Assembly (NCBI GenBank): GCA_025267735.1
Contig: CM046303.1
Span: 53,523,403 to 53,587,402 of the forward strand
Direction of reading: 5' to 3'
Length of the DNA stretch: 64,000 nucleotides
Source: Mactra quadrangularis
Lineage: Eukaryota > Mollusca > Bivalvia > Venerida > Mactridae
Below, piece after piece: positions 41,001-56,000 of the stretch (positions are counted from its first letter, which is position 1; every line of letters begins with the position of its first letter). Position numbers and translations under genes: made by a program. A model generated the notes under the pieces. The model searched no databases. It saw nothing but the letters and a program-made list of their open reading frames with translations, and was not told the DNA's origin.

Positions 41001-44000
41001 AAAGGGTTAAATCAACTGCAACACCATTGGAGGAGACTATATAATGAACTACCATCACCACATTTATTCAAGGAACACATATTTAGGCCAGTGGCTTGAC
41101 AAAAGATCATGATCAAATTTAGTGATTTTATGAATGCATCATGTTTATAAGATTTAATATCTAACATCAGAAAGCCTCCAAAGCCATTTTCAATGTAATT
41201 ATTTTCCATAACATAGTATTAGAGCTACTTTTGTAGTCATGTTTATAAGATTTAATATCTAACATCAGAAAGCCTCCAAAACCAATTTCAATGTAATTAT
41301 TTTCCATAACATAGTATTAGAGCTACTTTTGTAGTCTAAACTATCAATAGAACCATAACAAAAAGAGCGGTCAGAGGAGACAGCATGCTCGACTAAGTAA
41401 GTATTTGTCACAGGAGATGGGGTTGATGATAAGGAACATACATATTTTAAAATTTGAAATTACAACCTTAAAAATTTTAAAGTAAAAAAAAAAAAATTAA
41501 AGAAAATTTTAAGTTCATGGGAGACAAATTTGTAAAAAAAAGTATTTAGAACCTTCTCACATGAAATGTGGTTGATAATAAGGAACATATATTTAAAGTT
41601 TGAAGCCAATACCTAAAGAAATAAAACAGTTGCAGTAAAAACACATATTTTTAAAATAAATTTCTAAGTTCAAGGGGAGATAATTCTGAAAAAAATGTAT
41701 TTGGAGTTATGAACCTTGTCACATGAGATAAGGTTGATAATAAGGAACATACACTTGAAGTTTGAAGTTGATACCTAAAGAAATAAAACAGTTGCAGTAA
41801 AAATATTTTACTGCACAAAGAAATAAAACAGTTGCAGTAAAAACAAACATTTTTTAACGAAAGCTCTAAGTTCAAGGGGAGATAATTTTGAAAAAAATGT
41901 ATTTGGAGTAGTGAACCTTGTCACGTAAGTTGTTGTTGATACTAAGGAACATATATTTAAAGTTGGAAGTTGATATCTTAAGAAATAAAAAATATTTTAC
42001 TGCACCAAAACTTTAATCAGAAATATTGACGCGGACGCCGACACTAGAGCGAGTAGAAGAACTCTCCATTTACTTCGTAAAGTCGAGGTAAAAAACTTAA
42101 ACAAAACTTAAAAATCACTTCAAAATAAACTGTAATTAAATTTTCAATAGAAGTTATTTGGCAGGCCTACAAAATGAAAATGTCTCCAAACTGTTGGTTG
42201 GCACTGTATACAGTAGAACATTTACATGTATTATAAGATAAAACTTACACAAGATGTATGATATCATGTTCATCTGTATGTTCCTCTGGTTCAACACCAC
42301 CTATACAAGTAAATAATACAATAGATCAAATTATTATATCTAAAGTCATTTTATTTTTCTAAGTCATTTGTATATACCATATTGGTTTCCTTAAATGCTC
42401 CCTTTTTAATAAGGACAAAATTTGAAAATTTGTTACAAAAATCTTATATTATGATTATAAGGTTAGGAGAATTTAATACAGAAAATAGGGTAGATGTAAA
42501 CTTCCTTCTTTTATACTGGATTTAACACCATGTCAACACAATTTAGGTTATTTTACAGAAGCCAGGCTACCTAACCTAGCTTTCCTGGACCCATGTCCAT
42601 AACAGCTCAATAGGCTGGCAACTTCTCCATACACCTAATTAATGTAGGAAAATTGACATTATTGACAAATTGAAAATATTCACTTACCAGCATAGCATGT
42701 AGCACATAGATCCATATCAACACACTGTAGACATCTATATCTTCTACCAGGTAAAGTTACATTACATCCATCACAGTTTACTTCAACTTCTAATAAATCA
42801 CAAAATCTGGCAACAAACATTTGTACAGCCTGAAAAATACAAGCCTCATAATTATCATTAAATATGATAACTAATTTCTAGATTCATACAATGTAGGTAT
42901 ATTTGTACCTGAATGATGATGGGCCAATGAACAAGAGCTGTCAGTAGAGACAGCATGTTCGACTATTCGGGGTGCTTGAGTAAACAAAAATATAATAAGT
43001 AACAAACATTTACAAGTAACTGTGTCCTAGAGTTATGAATCTTACTGTTCATCACGTGGTTGATAATATGGTACATATATTTAAAGTTTGAAATTGATAC
43101 CTTAAGAAATAAAAAAGCTATAGTCAAAAATATTTTACTGCACAAAAACTTTAATCTGAAATATGCACACGGACACCGACTTTGGGGCGAGTAGGAGAGC
43201 TCTCCATTTACTTTGTAAAGATTAGCTAAAAACTAATCTAAATTCTTCTTTATTTACAAGTAGTTTGTCTGGCACTGAACCATTGATATATATTCACTTC
43301 ACTAAGTCAAGAATGTGGAATTCCAAGGTTTTTCCACTTGTCAATAGACAAATAAAATCTAAAAATCAACGTGTCCGGGATCAAAATTCACTTGCCAACA
43401 AAGTCAATACTCAAGAAATAAAACATTGAGAACAATGATCCAAAACTAAACACACTATAAGCAATAATAAGACAGTTCACTGCTGAATATGATAGAAGCA
43501 TTGAGACATCAGTATTGCTATGTTAGTACATTTATAGTTAAAAATGTTACTTGTCCATGAAAAAAAACAGGATAGAAATATTGACTCAACATAAATGTAC
43601 GAGTCAGACAAGTTGGCATAGAAATTCTACATTCCTGATGTAGTATTTAACCCTTGAAGGTAAAGGATGTAAAAATAATTTTGCTGTATAAACTGACAGC
43701 ATGTGAATATATCATCAAGCCCTATCAATTTATTCTAATCACGTGACTTGTTTGTAACACAAACATTGCAGCAAACAGTATAACATTAAAGCTAAGTAGT
43801 CACCTTCTTTTCATGTTCTTCATCTTTATCATGATACCATCCACTAAATGTCTTAGCACTACATTCATCAAACCATTTCATATGTTGAGTATATTCCTTT
43901 AATTCTTCTACTTCATCTAATTTCTCCATTCTACAATCTCTCATCTTTACTGTCTCCTTGGCAATGTTAGATAATAACTCTGGTAGTTTTACATCAGAGA

Positions 44001-47000
44001 TAAATGATAAGTCATACGGCTGAAAAAGATATTTCGTTTATCATTTATTATATATCAAATCATTATACATGTATAATAAAGGGGTAAGTCTTTTTTTTTT
44101 TACAAGAATTCCAATGTGGGACCATTATATACCTGAAGTTGGTGGTGTTATAAAATCCATTTTTTTTCTGAACATTTTAATGAAAGACCTCTAACCTAGT
44201 GACTCAGAAATTATTAGAATTCATCAACAGTCTGTGGCAAAACCATGTGCCAAGTATGATAACCATAGATCTATTATTTGTCAAGGTCAACCTCAGCAAC
44301 CAAACATTTATGTTTTGTAATATGTCGTAACATGTGCTTGTTAGAATCTACCCCGAGGGTTTCACCATGAACTGCATCAGGTCAATGAGATGACAATGCT
44401 GTGCAGTAGTTGATGCTGAAGGAGGTCAGACTTCTTATTGATTGTTGTCTGTTTACTCTAAGGGTATTCTAATTGTTGTTGTTAGTAGAACACATTCTTA
44501 GCATTTAACTGAATTAAATTTGAAATAAAAGTTGCTTATTTAATTGAAGTCACTAAATGTAGATATATATATACAATCATGAAGTTATCAAAATATGACA
44601 AGTATTCTTTTTTTATTTCAGGCTGGTGCTACTTTACTTATCTTTCAATTTGTTAATTTATTAAATGTTTTTCACTACGTAAATAACTTGTAAATGTTTT
44701 ATCAGAGGTCCACACTGAAGATTGGATTATCCAAATGAGTAAACTCGTTAGATAAAGTCTTTATTATTATTATAATTATTATTATTATTATTGTAGGCAA
44801 ATGTTTGGATATCAGTTATAAGTTCTGAGTAGTGTAGAACATAGATCAAAGTATAACATAAAGATACTTACCTGCCAGTTTATATCTAACAAATGTAATA
44901 ATGAAGATTGTACATAATCATATGCAGCATGTAGTTTCCTGTAAGACATTAACATTGATAATTACATCTCATTAAACTGATTATTGTACAATTTAAATCA
45001 ACTCTCCATGGCACATTTATTTACTCCAATGATTTATACATATTTTCATCTATTGTGAGTATATACTTACCATAGTGAATACCTTAATTAGCAGAGTTAA
45101 TGTATGTGCCAATTATAATAAAAAATATTTTGATAGACAACAAAAGCAACAAATTTTAAATGTTTGAATGAAAAAGAGCATACATTTATCAAACCTACAC
45201 ATCAACAGATTTGTTTATTTTTCAAATTACCTGTGTCTGTGTTCAGAAAATGAATTCCTCATATTTAAAGGCACACAGACAAATAGATTGTGAAAAAAAT
45301 AAAAGTCTCAAGAATGCTCTAACATAATTCACACAGTTACAAACAGGGTTGGTTTTATACATAAAATAATCTTCAAAAGTTGCATATTAGTATGCACAAA
45401 ATTGTCATTATTAGAACATTGCTGTACTGCTTCCAAATTGCCGCCAAGTAGCTTGCCTATAATCAAACTTGTTTAAACTTAATACATTATAACCAGATAG
45501 GTCTACAGCTTATTGCAAACCATTAGAATGTTTGAGAGAGGAGTGGACATAACCTAAGCCAACATCATATATAACCCATCCTCTAAAGAATTAGATATTA
45601 CTGAAGAACTCAAGTAGCTGACTTGACACTCTACCCTGACCTCCATTTTGGCTGGAATGAAGGGAAGCAAAAGGTCCGTATGCATAATTACTTTGAATAT
45701 CAGCCCTCTCCATATATATCATCTGATCTCTCTGCTCAATTCTGAGTTACAGATTAAGAACATCTAGAATATACACTACCCTCCAAAAGTTCCTTTACAC
45801 ATTCACAATTTATATAGTACTAAATAGAATTTTAAAAAGTTGTAAAAAGTTTATTGTAAAATGACTTTCAAATCAGTCTATTTGTCTTATGGTTATGAAA
45901 TAACAAATACATCTCAGATTTGATATTGGTTCATTGAGATATATTGACCATAGTTTTGGAAGCTGATAGGTAGATAATTTTAGCTGCAAATCAAAAAATA
46001 AAATGTACCTATAGAAATTCCATTTCCATTGTATGAATAATGAATGAAATAAACAATAACATAATAATTCTTCAAAATAATTGTAATCTAAATAAGTGTA
46101 CTGTGAAGAAACTTTTGAAGGGCGGTGTATATACATGTACCCCATAACAATTAAAGTTTAACTTACTGTTGTAATTCATGTCTCTTATGTTTATGAAAGG
46201 CTTCAGTTAGTCTTCTAATCAATGTATAGAATGATATACGAACTTTAGCCTCTTGTTCTAGACCACAGCCATCTAAACCTTCAGCATAATGTCTTGCAAA
46301 ACCACCTTGATAACTTAACATCTCTTGTAAAAATAGTACAACTAATATCTGAAAATATCAAAGGGAGGTAAATTTCTATATTAAAGGGAGACAATCAGTG
46401 TATCACAAAGATGTAAAATTCTCATGTTAAAGTATTTATATAATAAAAGAAACTAAAGAGGGGGGTTAATCAGAATATAATATGTAGGAGCATTGGTCCA
46501 GTGGTAGGACGCCCGCTTAGGGACGGAGAGGTCCCGGGTTTGAACCCCACTAGGGCACTGCTAATTTCCTTGAGAAAGAAATTAACATACAATTGTTCCA
46601 ATCCACCCAGGTGTAAATGGGTATGGTGAGGGATCGCTTGCATAAAGGTGATTTCAGAGATCAGGAGTTATCATATAACATTGTTAAGTTGGCTGAACAT
46701 AAATATGGAAGCAGACTTTGAACCGCACTTTAATTTTTTTTTAATTTTTTAATAATAAGACTCATCTTTACTGGTACAACTTTACTTTTTTGAATTTACC
46801 TTAAATTTACCTTGAATCCTCGGTGGCCATTAGTGAGCATACGCTCGTTTTGATACATGTTAAATCCAACTTGAATAATACTTGCACATACTTTTTTACT
46901 TAAAAATAGCTAGCAACAATCAGAATTAGACCATCAGAGGAAAAATGTAATATAATGCAAACCTCCCAACTAATATCAAGTCAAAATGGAAACCATGTAT

Positions 47001-50000
47001 CATAGTCATTTTTAACTTTTTAAATCAACACAGACATAGACATTGCAAGAACGAAAAACACCAACAAATTGCATATAATGTATAAACTAAAGGGAGATAA
47101 ACTACTAACCTGAAATGGGTTTTCATCTGATAATGTTCTTATAACTTCAGTACTTATCATATATACGTCAGCTACAGCTAGTGCATGTTGACTTCTCTCT
47201 TGTAACATATTATGTACTCTGTAAGAAAAGCATTACAATTTATACATTGAATGGTACATAGGAATAAAATCAATACAGTTTGAGAACTTCAAGCCTGGCG
47301 TTGTCCACATTTTTAGTTTCATGATCCATAAAACATGTTAATATTTCAATCCAAAAATGTAATTTTCCCACATGCAAAAAAAGATCATAAGCCCAGGCTA
47401 GTGAAAATTTCTTTGGGCTTTTGTTAAATATTTCATTCTATTTTTATTTGTTCGGTACTTCATTCCTGAACAAATATATTTACCATAATTCAGACCCTGT
47501 TGATTTTGAAATTTACTGAATCCAGAAGTAGTCCCTCAGTATATAGAGCAATTTAATAAGATTGTCTGCTGTGACAGGCCCAATAATTTCTGACATATGT
47601 GTGTAAACCAGACTATATTGAAGTGTACGAATAAAGGCTCCCAGTTATGCGTCTCAGTATCTATTTTTTCGCTAGCTTTCGCTACGTACCGATATCTTGT
47701 TGCAAGTCATTTCCTATGATTTTGCTACGAAGCGATACCTAGCGAAATGCTTAGGCAATGCGCCCTAGATGTTTACATCATATTATGTAATAGAATGGTA
47801 CGTATTAGGGTAAAATTCAGTTTAAAAAATGGGCTGACTACTTGATTAATCAATACATGTATGTTTTTCTGTCTAACAAACAAGTATACTGAACTGTTCT
47901 TTGTGTACATAAGCTGTTGGAGCCTGAAATCTACTTTCATTTTTCAAACCCATACAAATTCAGTGCCTTGATTAATTATTTTATAAAGGCGGACTGGTAA
48001 ACAAATTTGCCCTTCATCATATAGCTAGTGCTGAGAAAAATTTATAGTGATGAGTGTTAATCTGATGTAACTCCACTGTCCAATAAAAATAAAAATAGCT
48101 TGATTAAACAGTTGTGAACTTATTATGAATAAAACTTGACTTTTAGGTCACATTTGCCAAGTTAAACAACAAAATAAAAAGAACATAAGAGAAACAATAC
48201 ATACTTGTCAGTATTCCAAGCTTGATCTTGTACAAACTCTAATACAAGTCTAAATGATGGATACTTCTCACATACATCAAACTATAAAACGATAACAAAG
48301 GTAACTTAAAATATAACAACAGAATGACATTATTATTATTAAGATATTTAGTTCTTCATGACATCTAAGTCTTTAGAAGTCTTAAACTGATGCCTAATGC
48401 CAAATAAAATTTAAAACTCTTAATTGATCTCACATTCTAATGACATCAGGGTTAAGAATTTGTGTAAACATATGTCTCTGTAATTCAATCGACAAAGTTA
48501 ATTGTGACAAAATAATCCCTGTCAGCAACCACAGTACTTTCTTCCATTACACTCCATACATACCATGAGCAATATGACTGGTGAAATCTCCTTTTCATGA
48601 ATATGCACGAGGCAGGGGAGACCAATCTTATTCCAATGAAATCACATGTTACAAGTAAACACTCTTCAATAACAATGACGTCCTATGGGAATTTTCTTTG
48701 CCCGCTTTAGAAAATCCCCCATGAAGACTGCAATTTTGAATGGTAAACCAATCTTAGATATAAAGCGTAATTTAATTGGCTAGTTTTTCGCAGTGGTTTC
48801 CTTGCGGAACGAACGAAACTGCCTCATTAATTATTTATGATTACAAGATTTTCCAAACCAAATTGCCCATGGTACGTATTGCAGCATAGCCGAGTAGTGT
48901 TTTGTGGGATAATTAACGATGCGAAATAATAAAACATTGGTCGAAAGAAATAAAGGAAAGCTTCTAATGTTTACAAACTATTGCTGAATTTTATCGAGAC
49001 AAGTTTTATTTATACTGGGTTTTAATGCCATGTCAATACAATTTTTTAGGTTATTTTATGGCATCCAGCACACCTAACCTAGCTTTACTTGACCCTTGTC
49101 TATATTAAGACAAATAGAGACTCAGTTTATGTAACAATTCATTGATATAACTCATACAGATTGACTACTCGAAAAACTTGTTCATATAATAATGAACATT
49201 TTGTTAAAAAGTGATATACTAACTTTAGTTCCTAGTTTATTGTCAGCCCCTCTCCTCGATGACTTCTTTAATTGTTTAGATAACTTCATCTTGGAAAGCT
49301 GTGAAAAAAATTATATAAGAAATCGCATAATGTTCTAACATTATATGTATAAAAATTTCCACTATAACTTCCATCAAATTGAAAATAAATAAGGTGAACG
49401 TAACATTTCTGGACTCATGAGTCAAAACAAAACATTATTGCTCATGTATAGACAAATATCCAGTCATTAAAATGCTTTTAGAATTTGATCACTGGTACTA
49501 CGTGATACAAACATTTGGTTAGCTACTTATTAAGCATGCACAAAATTTAATACAATGTGTAGTCAGACAATGATAATATAATTCAATTCTAATTGGGCAA
49601 GGTTCTACTATAGTCAGGCTAAGTGACCTTGACCCCAAAATCAATATAGGTCAAGGTAAACTTGAATGTCAAATTTTAAGGCAACCAGTTCTTATATAAT
49701 GGTGCTGACAAAATTTACCCATTGCCTGCACAGTTTTAGCCAATCTTTAAGCTATAATTTTATAGTAATATATAATTTTATAGATTATAAATATCTGGTT
49801 AAAAAGTAGAAGACAGTTTAAAATACCCACCTCCTGTTTTAGCTGTGTCTTTGTTAGTCCAGCAAATTTCAACAAATATAATGCCTTCTGTTTACATATC
49901 AATGCTGTTGAGTAGAAAATGTAGAAACAAAATATGAATAAATTAAATCTTACAATTTTAATGTCTGCTGGCATTTTAAAATTGATTTTTATTACACAGT

Positions 50001-53000
50001 ATAACAGCTTCTGAATATCAATAACTTACAGTGTTACATTTACTGTTAAAATATGACTTACTTTATTGCTTGTTATTGAATAAGAATGAAAGATACATAA
50101 AAATGTAAATCAATAACGCCATTTTATTAACAGGGATCACATAACTTACCAGTAACTAAAAAACTGCAGCAAACAGTATATATGACAGGGAACGATTCCA
50201 AACCTTATTGCAAACCTTCTATATACCGGGTACATATATATTAATTTAAATACATTTCATTTGACCTAGGGTCCTAGTTATTTACCCACAAGGTTTTTCA
50301 TTTGACCTAGTAACCAAGTCTTGACCACACAATGTGTGTCATTTCACCTATTGGCAACTTTTGACCTCAAACACATTTTAAATTAAAACTAATCCTGGTT
50401 ACCTGGGTTTTCATCCTCTTGTATGGTACCATCTTCAGTTTCAGCAGCTAGTTTCTGTCTTTGTTGAACAAGTAATGGTCTTAATGTCTCAGCAGAAGTA
50501 TAAGCCTGACATATACCTTCAGATAATGTACCTTCCATTCCTACTTGTACTGCAATACAAATGAAATAGACATTACAGTTAATAGAAAGTTAAAAAGTTA
50601 AAGTGAGGTTTAAAGTCTGCTTCCACATACATACATGTTCAGTCAACTTTACAGTAGGAGCAGTAGTCCAGTGGTAGGACAGGTGCTTAGAGATCGAGAG
50701 GTCCTGAATTGGAATCCCACTAGGGGCACTTCTAATTTCCTTTGCCTGAATTTGTCAGCTACACTAATAAGGGGAGTAAAAAGACTTCCCAAGGAAATTA
50801 ATACCAGTATCCTGATGACCAGGGGTAATAGCTGTGAAGTCGGTGAACATGCGTAAGCATGAAACTCAGACTATAAGATGCCATTATATTTTTTTACAGT
50901 CATGTTGGATAACCCCTGATCATTGAAATCACTTTCATGCAGGCAATTCCTCACTGTACCAATTAACACCTGGGTGGAGTGGAATAACACTAGGTAAATT
51001 CTTGCTCAAGAAAATTAGCAATGCCCCTAGTGGGTTTCAAACCTGGGACCTATTGATCCCTAAGCACTCCCTATCATCTAACCACTGTTCCTATCTTATA
51101 CAAGCGTCTAAGAGAGCTCTGTTGATGATTTCATCTCCTCCATAAACTAGGGTAAGTAGGCAGATAAATCAAAGGGCTAATAGCATAATATACCATTTAT
51201 AAATAACCATAAAATATCTTAACTTGAATTCAAAATCAAAGGGCTAATAGCATCGTCAGTCATGGGGTTTTAATAAAGTATATAAACATGGGATTATAAA
51301 ACAAATAGAAAGAAACTTTCCATTACATAAGCCAAATTAATACAAATATACTTCAACTGAACCAACAGCATACTGTCTGCTTGTTGAGCAGAATGCAGAC
51401 AACATTAATTGTAGTAGCTATTATCCCCTTAATTTGGCATAAGTGTCAAAATTTTATTATCCACAGCCAACTAAAATGAGGATTCACCATCTGCTAAACA
51501 TAGGAAAACCCCATGTAATAAAACATTATGATCGTTTAGGTAAACAAGTATGTTGTGGAACTATACATGTACTTACAATATTTCCCTAGATCATCTCTAA
51601 GTTGTTGTGTGTGCCATACAAGAGCTGAGAATACAGCTAATACAGCAGAGTTCACAGATTCTCCTCCCATCTGTAATACTTTACATTGTTCTTTACATTT
51701 ACGTATAAATTCTTTAGATTTACTTTCCTCACCAATAACAGATAGTAAAAACTCTAATACATCTGTGGAATCTTCAGATGCCTGTATATAACAAAAAGTG
51801 TGAGATGTTTTATATGAGTGAGCAGTGCAACTATTATTGCCATCTGCTGATAATAGATTTATTGTCAACTACAGAGTAAACAAGCAGTAGTTTCAGCACA
51901 TAGCATTGGCTCTTATAAAAAAACAAAGCCAATCTGATTAAAAATACTGCAGAAGCTCATGCAGATCACTTGTGCTATGTCATTATAATCACAGTCTAAG
52001 ACAATGAGCACTCTTGGCATGATCATACTTCTAAAATTAACCGTCTAGGAAACATCTAGGCCTTGAACATTTTCTCCATTCAGTACCTTTTCAACTTAGC
52101 ACCAGAAAAAAGTGCTCGTTTAAGCTGGCCAGCTTTGGAAAATCTTAACTCGCCAGACGGTAAAATTTAGTCGCCAAGTCCAGCAGGCAAGTGAATATTT
52201 CAAGGCTGGACTGCCATGCATAAATTAAGCTATAAATACAGGATAACAAAAATGTCAAGGTCAAACTAAAGAAGGATGGTGTTTTTGGACGAAAATTGAT
52301 AAAAAATTACAACAAAACAAACTAGACCTATCACTGAATGTGATAAAATACCCCTAACAAGTGTTCGTTAAAAAGTTGGGTGCAGAGAAAATGAGCAGAC
52401 AAGATTTTCATCAAAGGACATAACTCGGCAAAAAAATCAAAGGACCGTTGAAACCAAAATGGGATTTGCAAAATGTCTGCCTGATATTTGGTATATGCAT
52501 GATGTTTGAATCAGATCCATGACATAGGTGCTGAGAAATTGAGCAGACAAGAAATAGCTACAGACTGACCAACAGACAAGCTGATTCCTATATATCTCCA
52601 AAATTTCAAGCATCCGAGTCTTGTAGTGTAGGGCTTGCAGAAATGCCTATAATTCATCATCAAACCAAAGAATTAACAATCTTTATATATGCTTCTAACT
52701 TCTACCAATGTTGAAGAATAAAAATTCAAAGTACAACTTACATATTTTCCTGACAATGATCTTTGAAATTTACCAACCATATAGCCACCACGAAACAATG
52801 TAGTCCATAATTCACTACGTAATATATCCTGTTCTGTTACTTCTTGTAATTCCATTAACTGATCACGTGGTAAAACTATATAGATAGAAATAATTGATAC
52901 AGTCAATTCAAATATCTCTATTACGCTAAAGTCTTTTTTACACTATCTCAATGGAAAATCAAACATCCTGATTTTTTCCTTCTTTACATGTCTGAGAAAT

Positions 53001-56000
53001 TTATGTTAAGCTCAAATTTTTTCACTCACCTTTTTTGCACTCTAGACTATAAATTTGAGTCCCAAAGTTTTTTCAACGCAAAAATCCAAAATGTTTACCT
53101 AGACTAGACAAAGATATTATTGGCTTAGTCGAGATAATGAGAATTGACTGTAATTTATTCAATATTTATTTCTCAGAATAAACCAAAAAAAATGTACGAC
53201 TAATCAGTGTTTTAATAGAAATACTTATTAAATGATTTATTATAAGATATTTCTATATAGAAGAATAAAATAGGTATATATAACATTAACAGTAAAATAT
53301 CCCAGGATCCAAAATAAATACCATAAATATGAGAAAAAAACTTCACAATCATACACATAAAGGTTTCGAAATGCTGCCAACAAGCATTACAAACACATGG
53401 AAAAGTAATAAAAAAATACATATATACATGTATGCAAAACAAATAATTTAGAGTCTGATGCAATTAAGGTCTTCCTTAAAAGATACTTCTTATATATTTC
53501 TTCTTAATAAGTAAGGGATTAAGCATTTTTGTCTTTTTGAAGATATCATGACTATATATAGTTCGTTTTTTCTTAGCTGTCAAAACATGAATAATTTCAT
53601 GGTGACTGCGTTCTTTGTCAAACACTCATTATATTGTGATAGTGAGTATTCTATCACCATGAAATTATTCAAACTTTGACAGCTGAGAAAAAATTAACTA
53701 TACCCTATGTTATAGTTATAAATTTACTTACCAGGGTTAGCATTTAATGTAGCACCACATAATCTACCAATTAATTTTATCAGACCAAGTTGAAGGTCAA
53801 ATGGCCATGATAGTTCCATATCAGGACTACCTCTAGCTGTCACCTTAAACTGATAACCCCATTCTGTATTACTACTATCTGAATGAAACAGAAAGTGTAA
53901 ATGTGGTCCAACAAAATGTACAACTAGTGGCCATTTTTGTGTTCCTACTTTCTGATCAAATCTCATCTGTTGACCTTGAGCATCAGTGAATACAAGATAA
54001 TCATACCTGAAATATAACACAAGTCGATTAGTCAGAGCAAAGCTAGGTACATAGCTGATATAATTTTTCTCACAAGTATTTTTTTATTTTATTTTCCATG
54101 TCATAATCAAAATAATTAACAGTTTTTTATATTTCATTGTAGAATAAAACATAGGTACTAGTTTTGATGAGATTATTAAACTAAAACTCACAGGAAAATA
54201 AAAAAAAACTAATTGCATAAGTTACTTTTTTCATACAGTCAGGTTGGTTGATAATTACTGCATAATTATAAAGACTTGTGCTTAAGAATTCAAGGCAATG
54301 ACTGCACTATAATTATAATAGTAAGAGATAAGAAAGATACAACAAAACATAGCACTATTCAGTCAATGCACCTTTTTTCCGAGTACAAAAAAAAACAGAA
54401 ATAAAACTAGATTTTTTACAAAACAGTCAATTAAACAATATCAAATGGTCTTAACATGTCAGCAAACTTCAAATAACAAAGAACATTGAAATTCTTGAAT
54501 TTTATCAACGCTAACACAAACACCTATTCTGAAATAAGCCAAGCATTTACGTCATTTATAAAATTTAAAAACCTTATTCAATATCCGGAATTCAAATATA
54601 AATATAATATGTTTTCCCCTCCGGTACAAACAAACTTTCACCATTACAATGAAAACATGTGTACAAAGAACAATAATAACTTAGTTTGTACCATGCTGTG
54701 TACAGACAGAAAAACCCATAAATTTGAATTCCGGATTAGGTCTATTAACTCAAATAGAAACCTAGCAATATGAAAACATGACATACCTTCTTTCAGTCTC
54801 ACATTTAGGATCAAATTTCACAATAAATTTAGTAGCACCAGGACAACTAAATACTTGTGTATAATGATCATTGTTATCATAGTTATGTGAAGATTCAACA
54901 TCCCATGTACGTAATACTATATCACTACTGTGCAGATTCTGCCAGTGTGGACAGGTTATCTGAAAAACACACACTTTCAGAGTTATAGCATTATCATTTT
55001 TATGAATTATATTGTAATTAATTTTAGCTCACTTGTGAAAGAAGCTCATAAAATTTATGTTTATCACTCTCAAGACCAATTCCTGGTCACCCCAGTACTA
55101 AGCTATAGCAGGATAAAGTGTCTTGCTCAAAGAATCCACAAGGTAGGTTTTGAATGTGACTTGAACCAACATGAAGCTGACCATCCAATGATTACCTGTC
55201 CAACATAGTAACCACTCAGCCATTCCTGATCCTTTATATCATTCTAAAAAATTAGAATGTTTGTCAGAAATAAATTTGACAAAAATTTTTGTTCTTCACT
55301 CTGCACTTTCACTTGTGGTAATGTATAATTTGAATTCAATAGCAATTTTCCTTTCTACCTTTAGGTGAAAAAATAATGCACTGGACAAAGGAACTACATA
55401 CAAGCCTGCCTTCTCATGCAATAGCAAAAAATAAATAATACAGTATAGTTTCCCTAATGGTACCATCAAAATGGGTATTCTTAATAGTGGAATTGTCTTA
55501 ATATAAGGATATTTTCTTTTCAAATTAAGCACTTGTGACTTTAAATTGTCAAAAATGCATGAATGCGCAATAATAAACGTGGTGTTTTTAGTAGAACATT
55601 CCAGTATCTTACCTTAGGAAAGAGGTCAGGTATGAAAGCAGCAAGCTTCATTAGTTCAACATTTAAAGGTTTAAGTTCCTTGAGTAGAGTAACTCTAGAT
55701 TGTGAACTAAGATTTGGAGATAAATAAGTCATCAATAATATCATTTGTCTGACAACAGAACCTAAGAATGATGTTTCTATTTTTGGCATTAACGTTGTTA
55801 GATATTCCACTGACTTAGTCTGTAGAAGTTTACAAGCCTCCAGTGCTTTCTGTATCACAAGTATGGCATCTAGAAACATAAGAATATACAGAGAGTTTTT
55901 ACATATTTGTTTATTTTGGGGCAAGATCCATTATTATTTCTTGAGTGAGCTTAGGATGCAATATTTAAACAAGTGGCATAGCCATGATTGAAAATATAAT

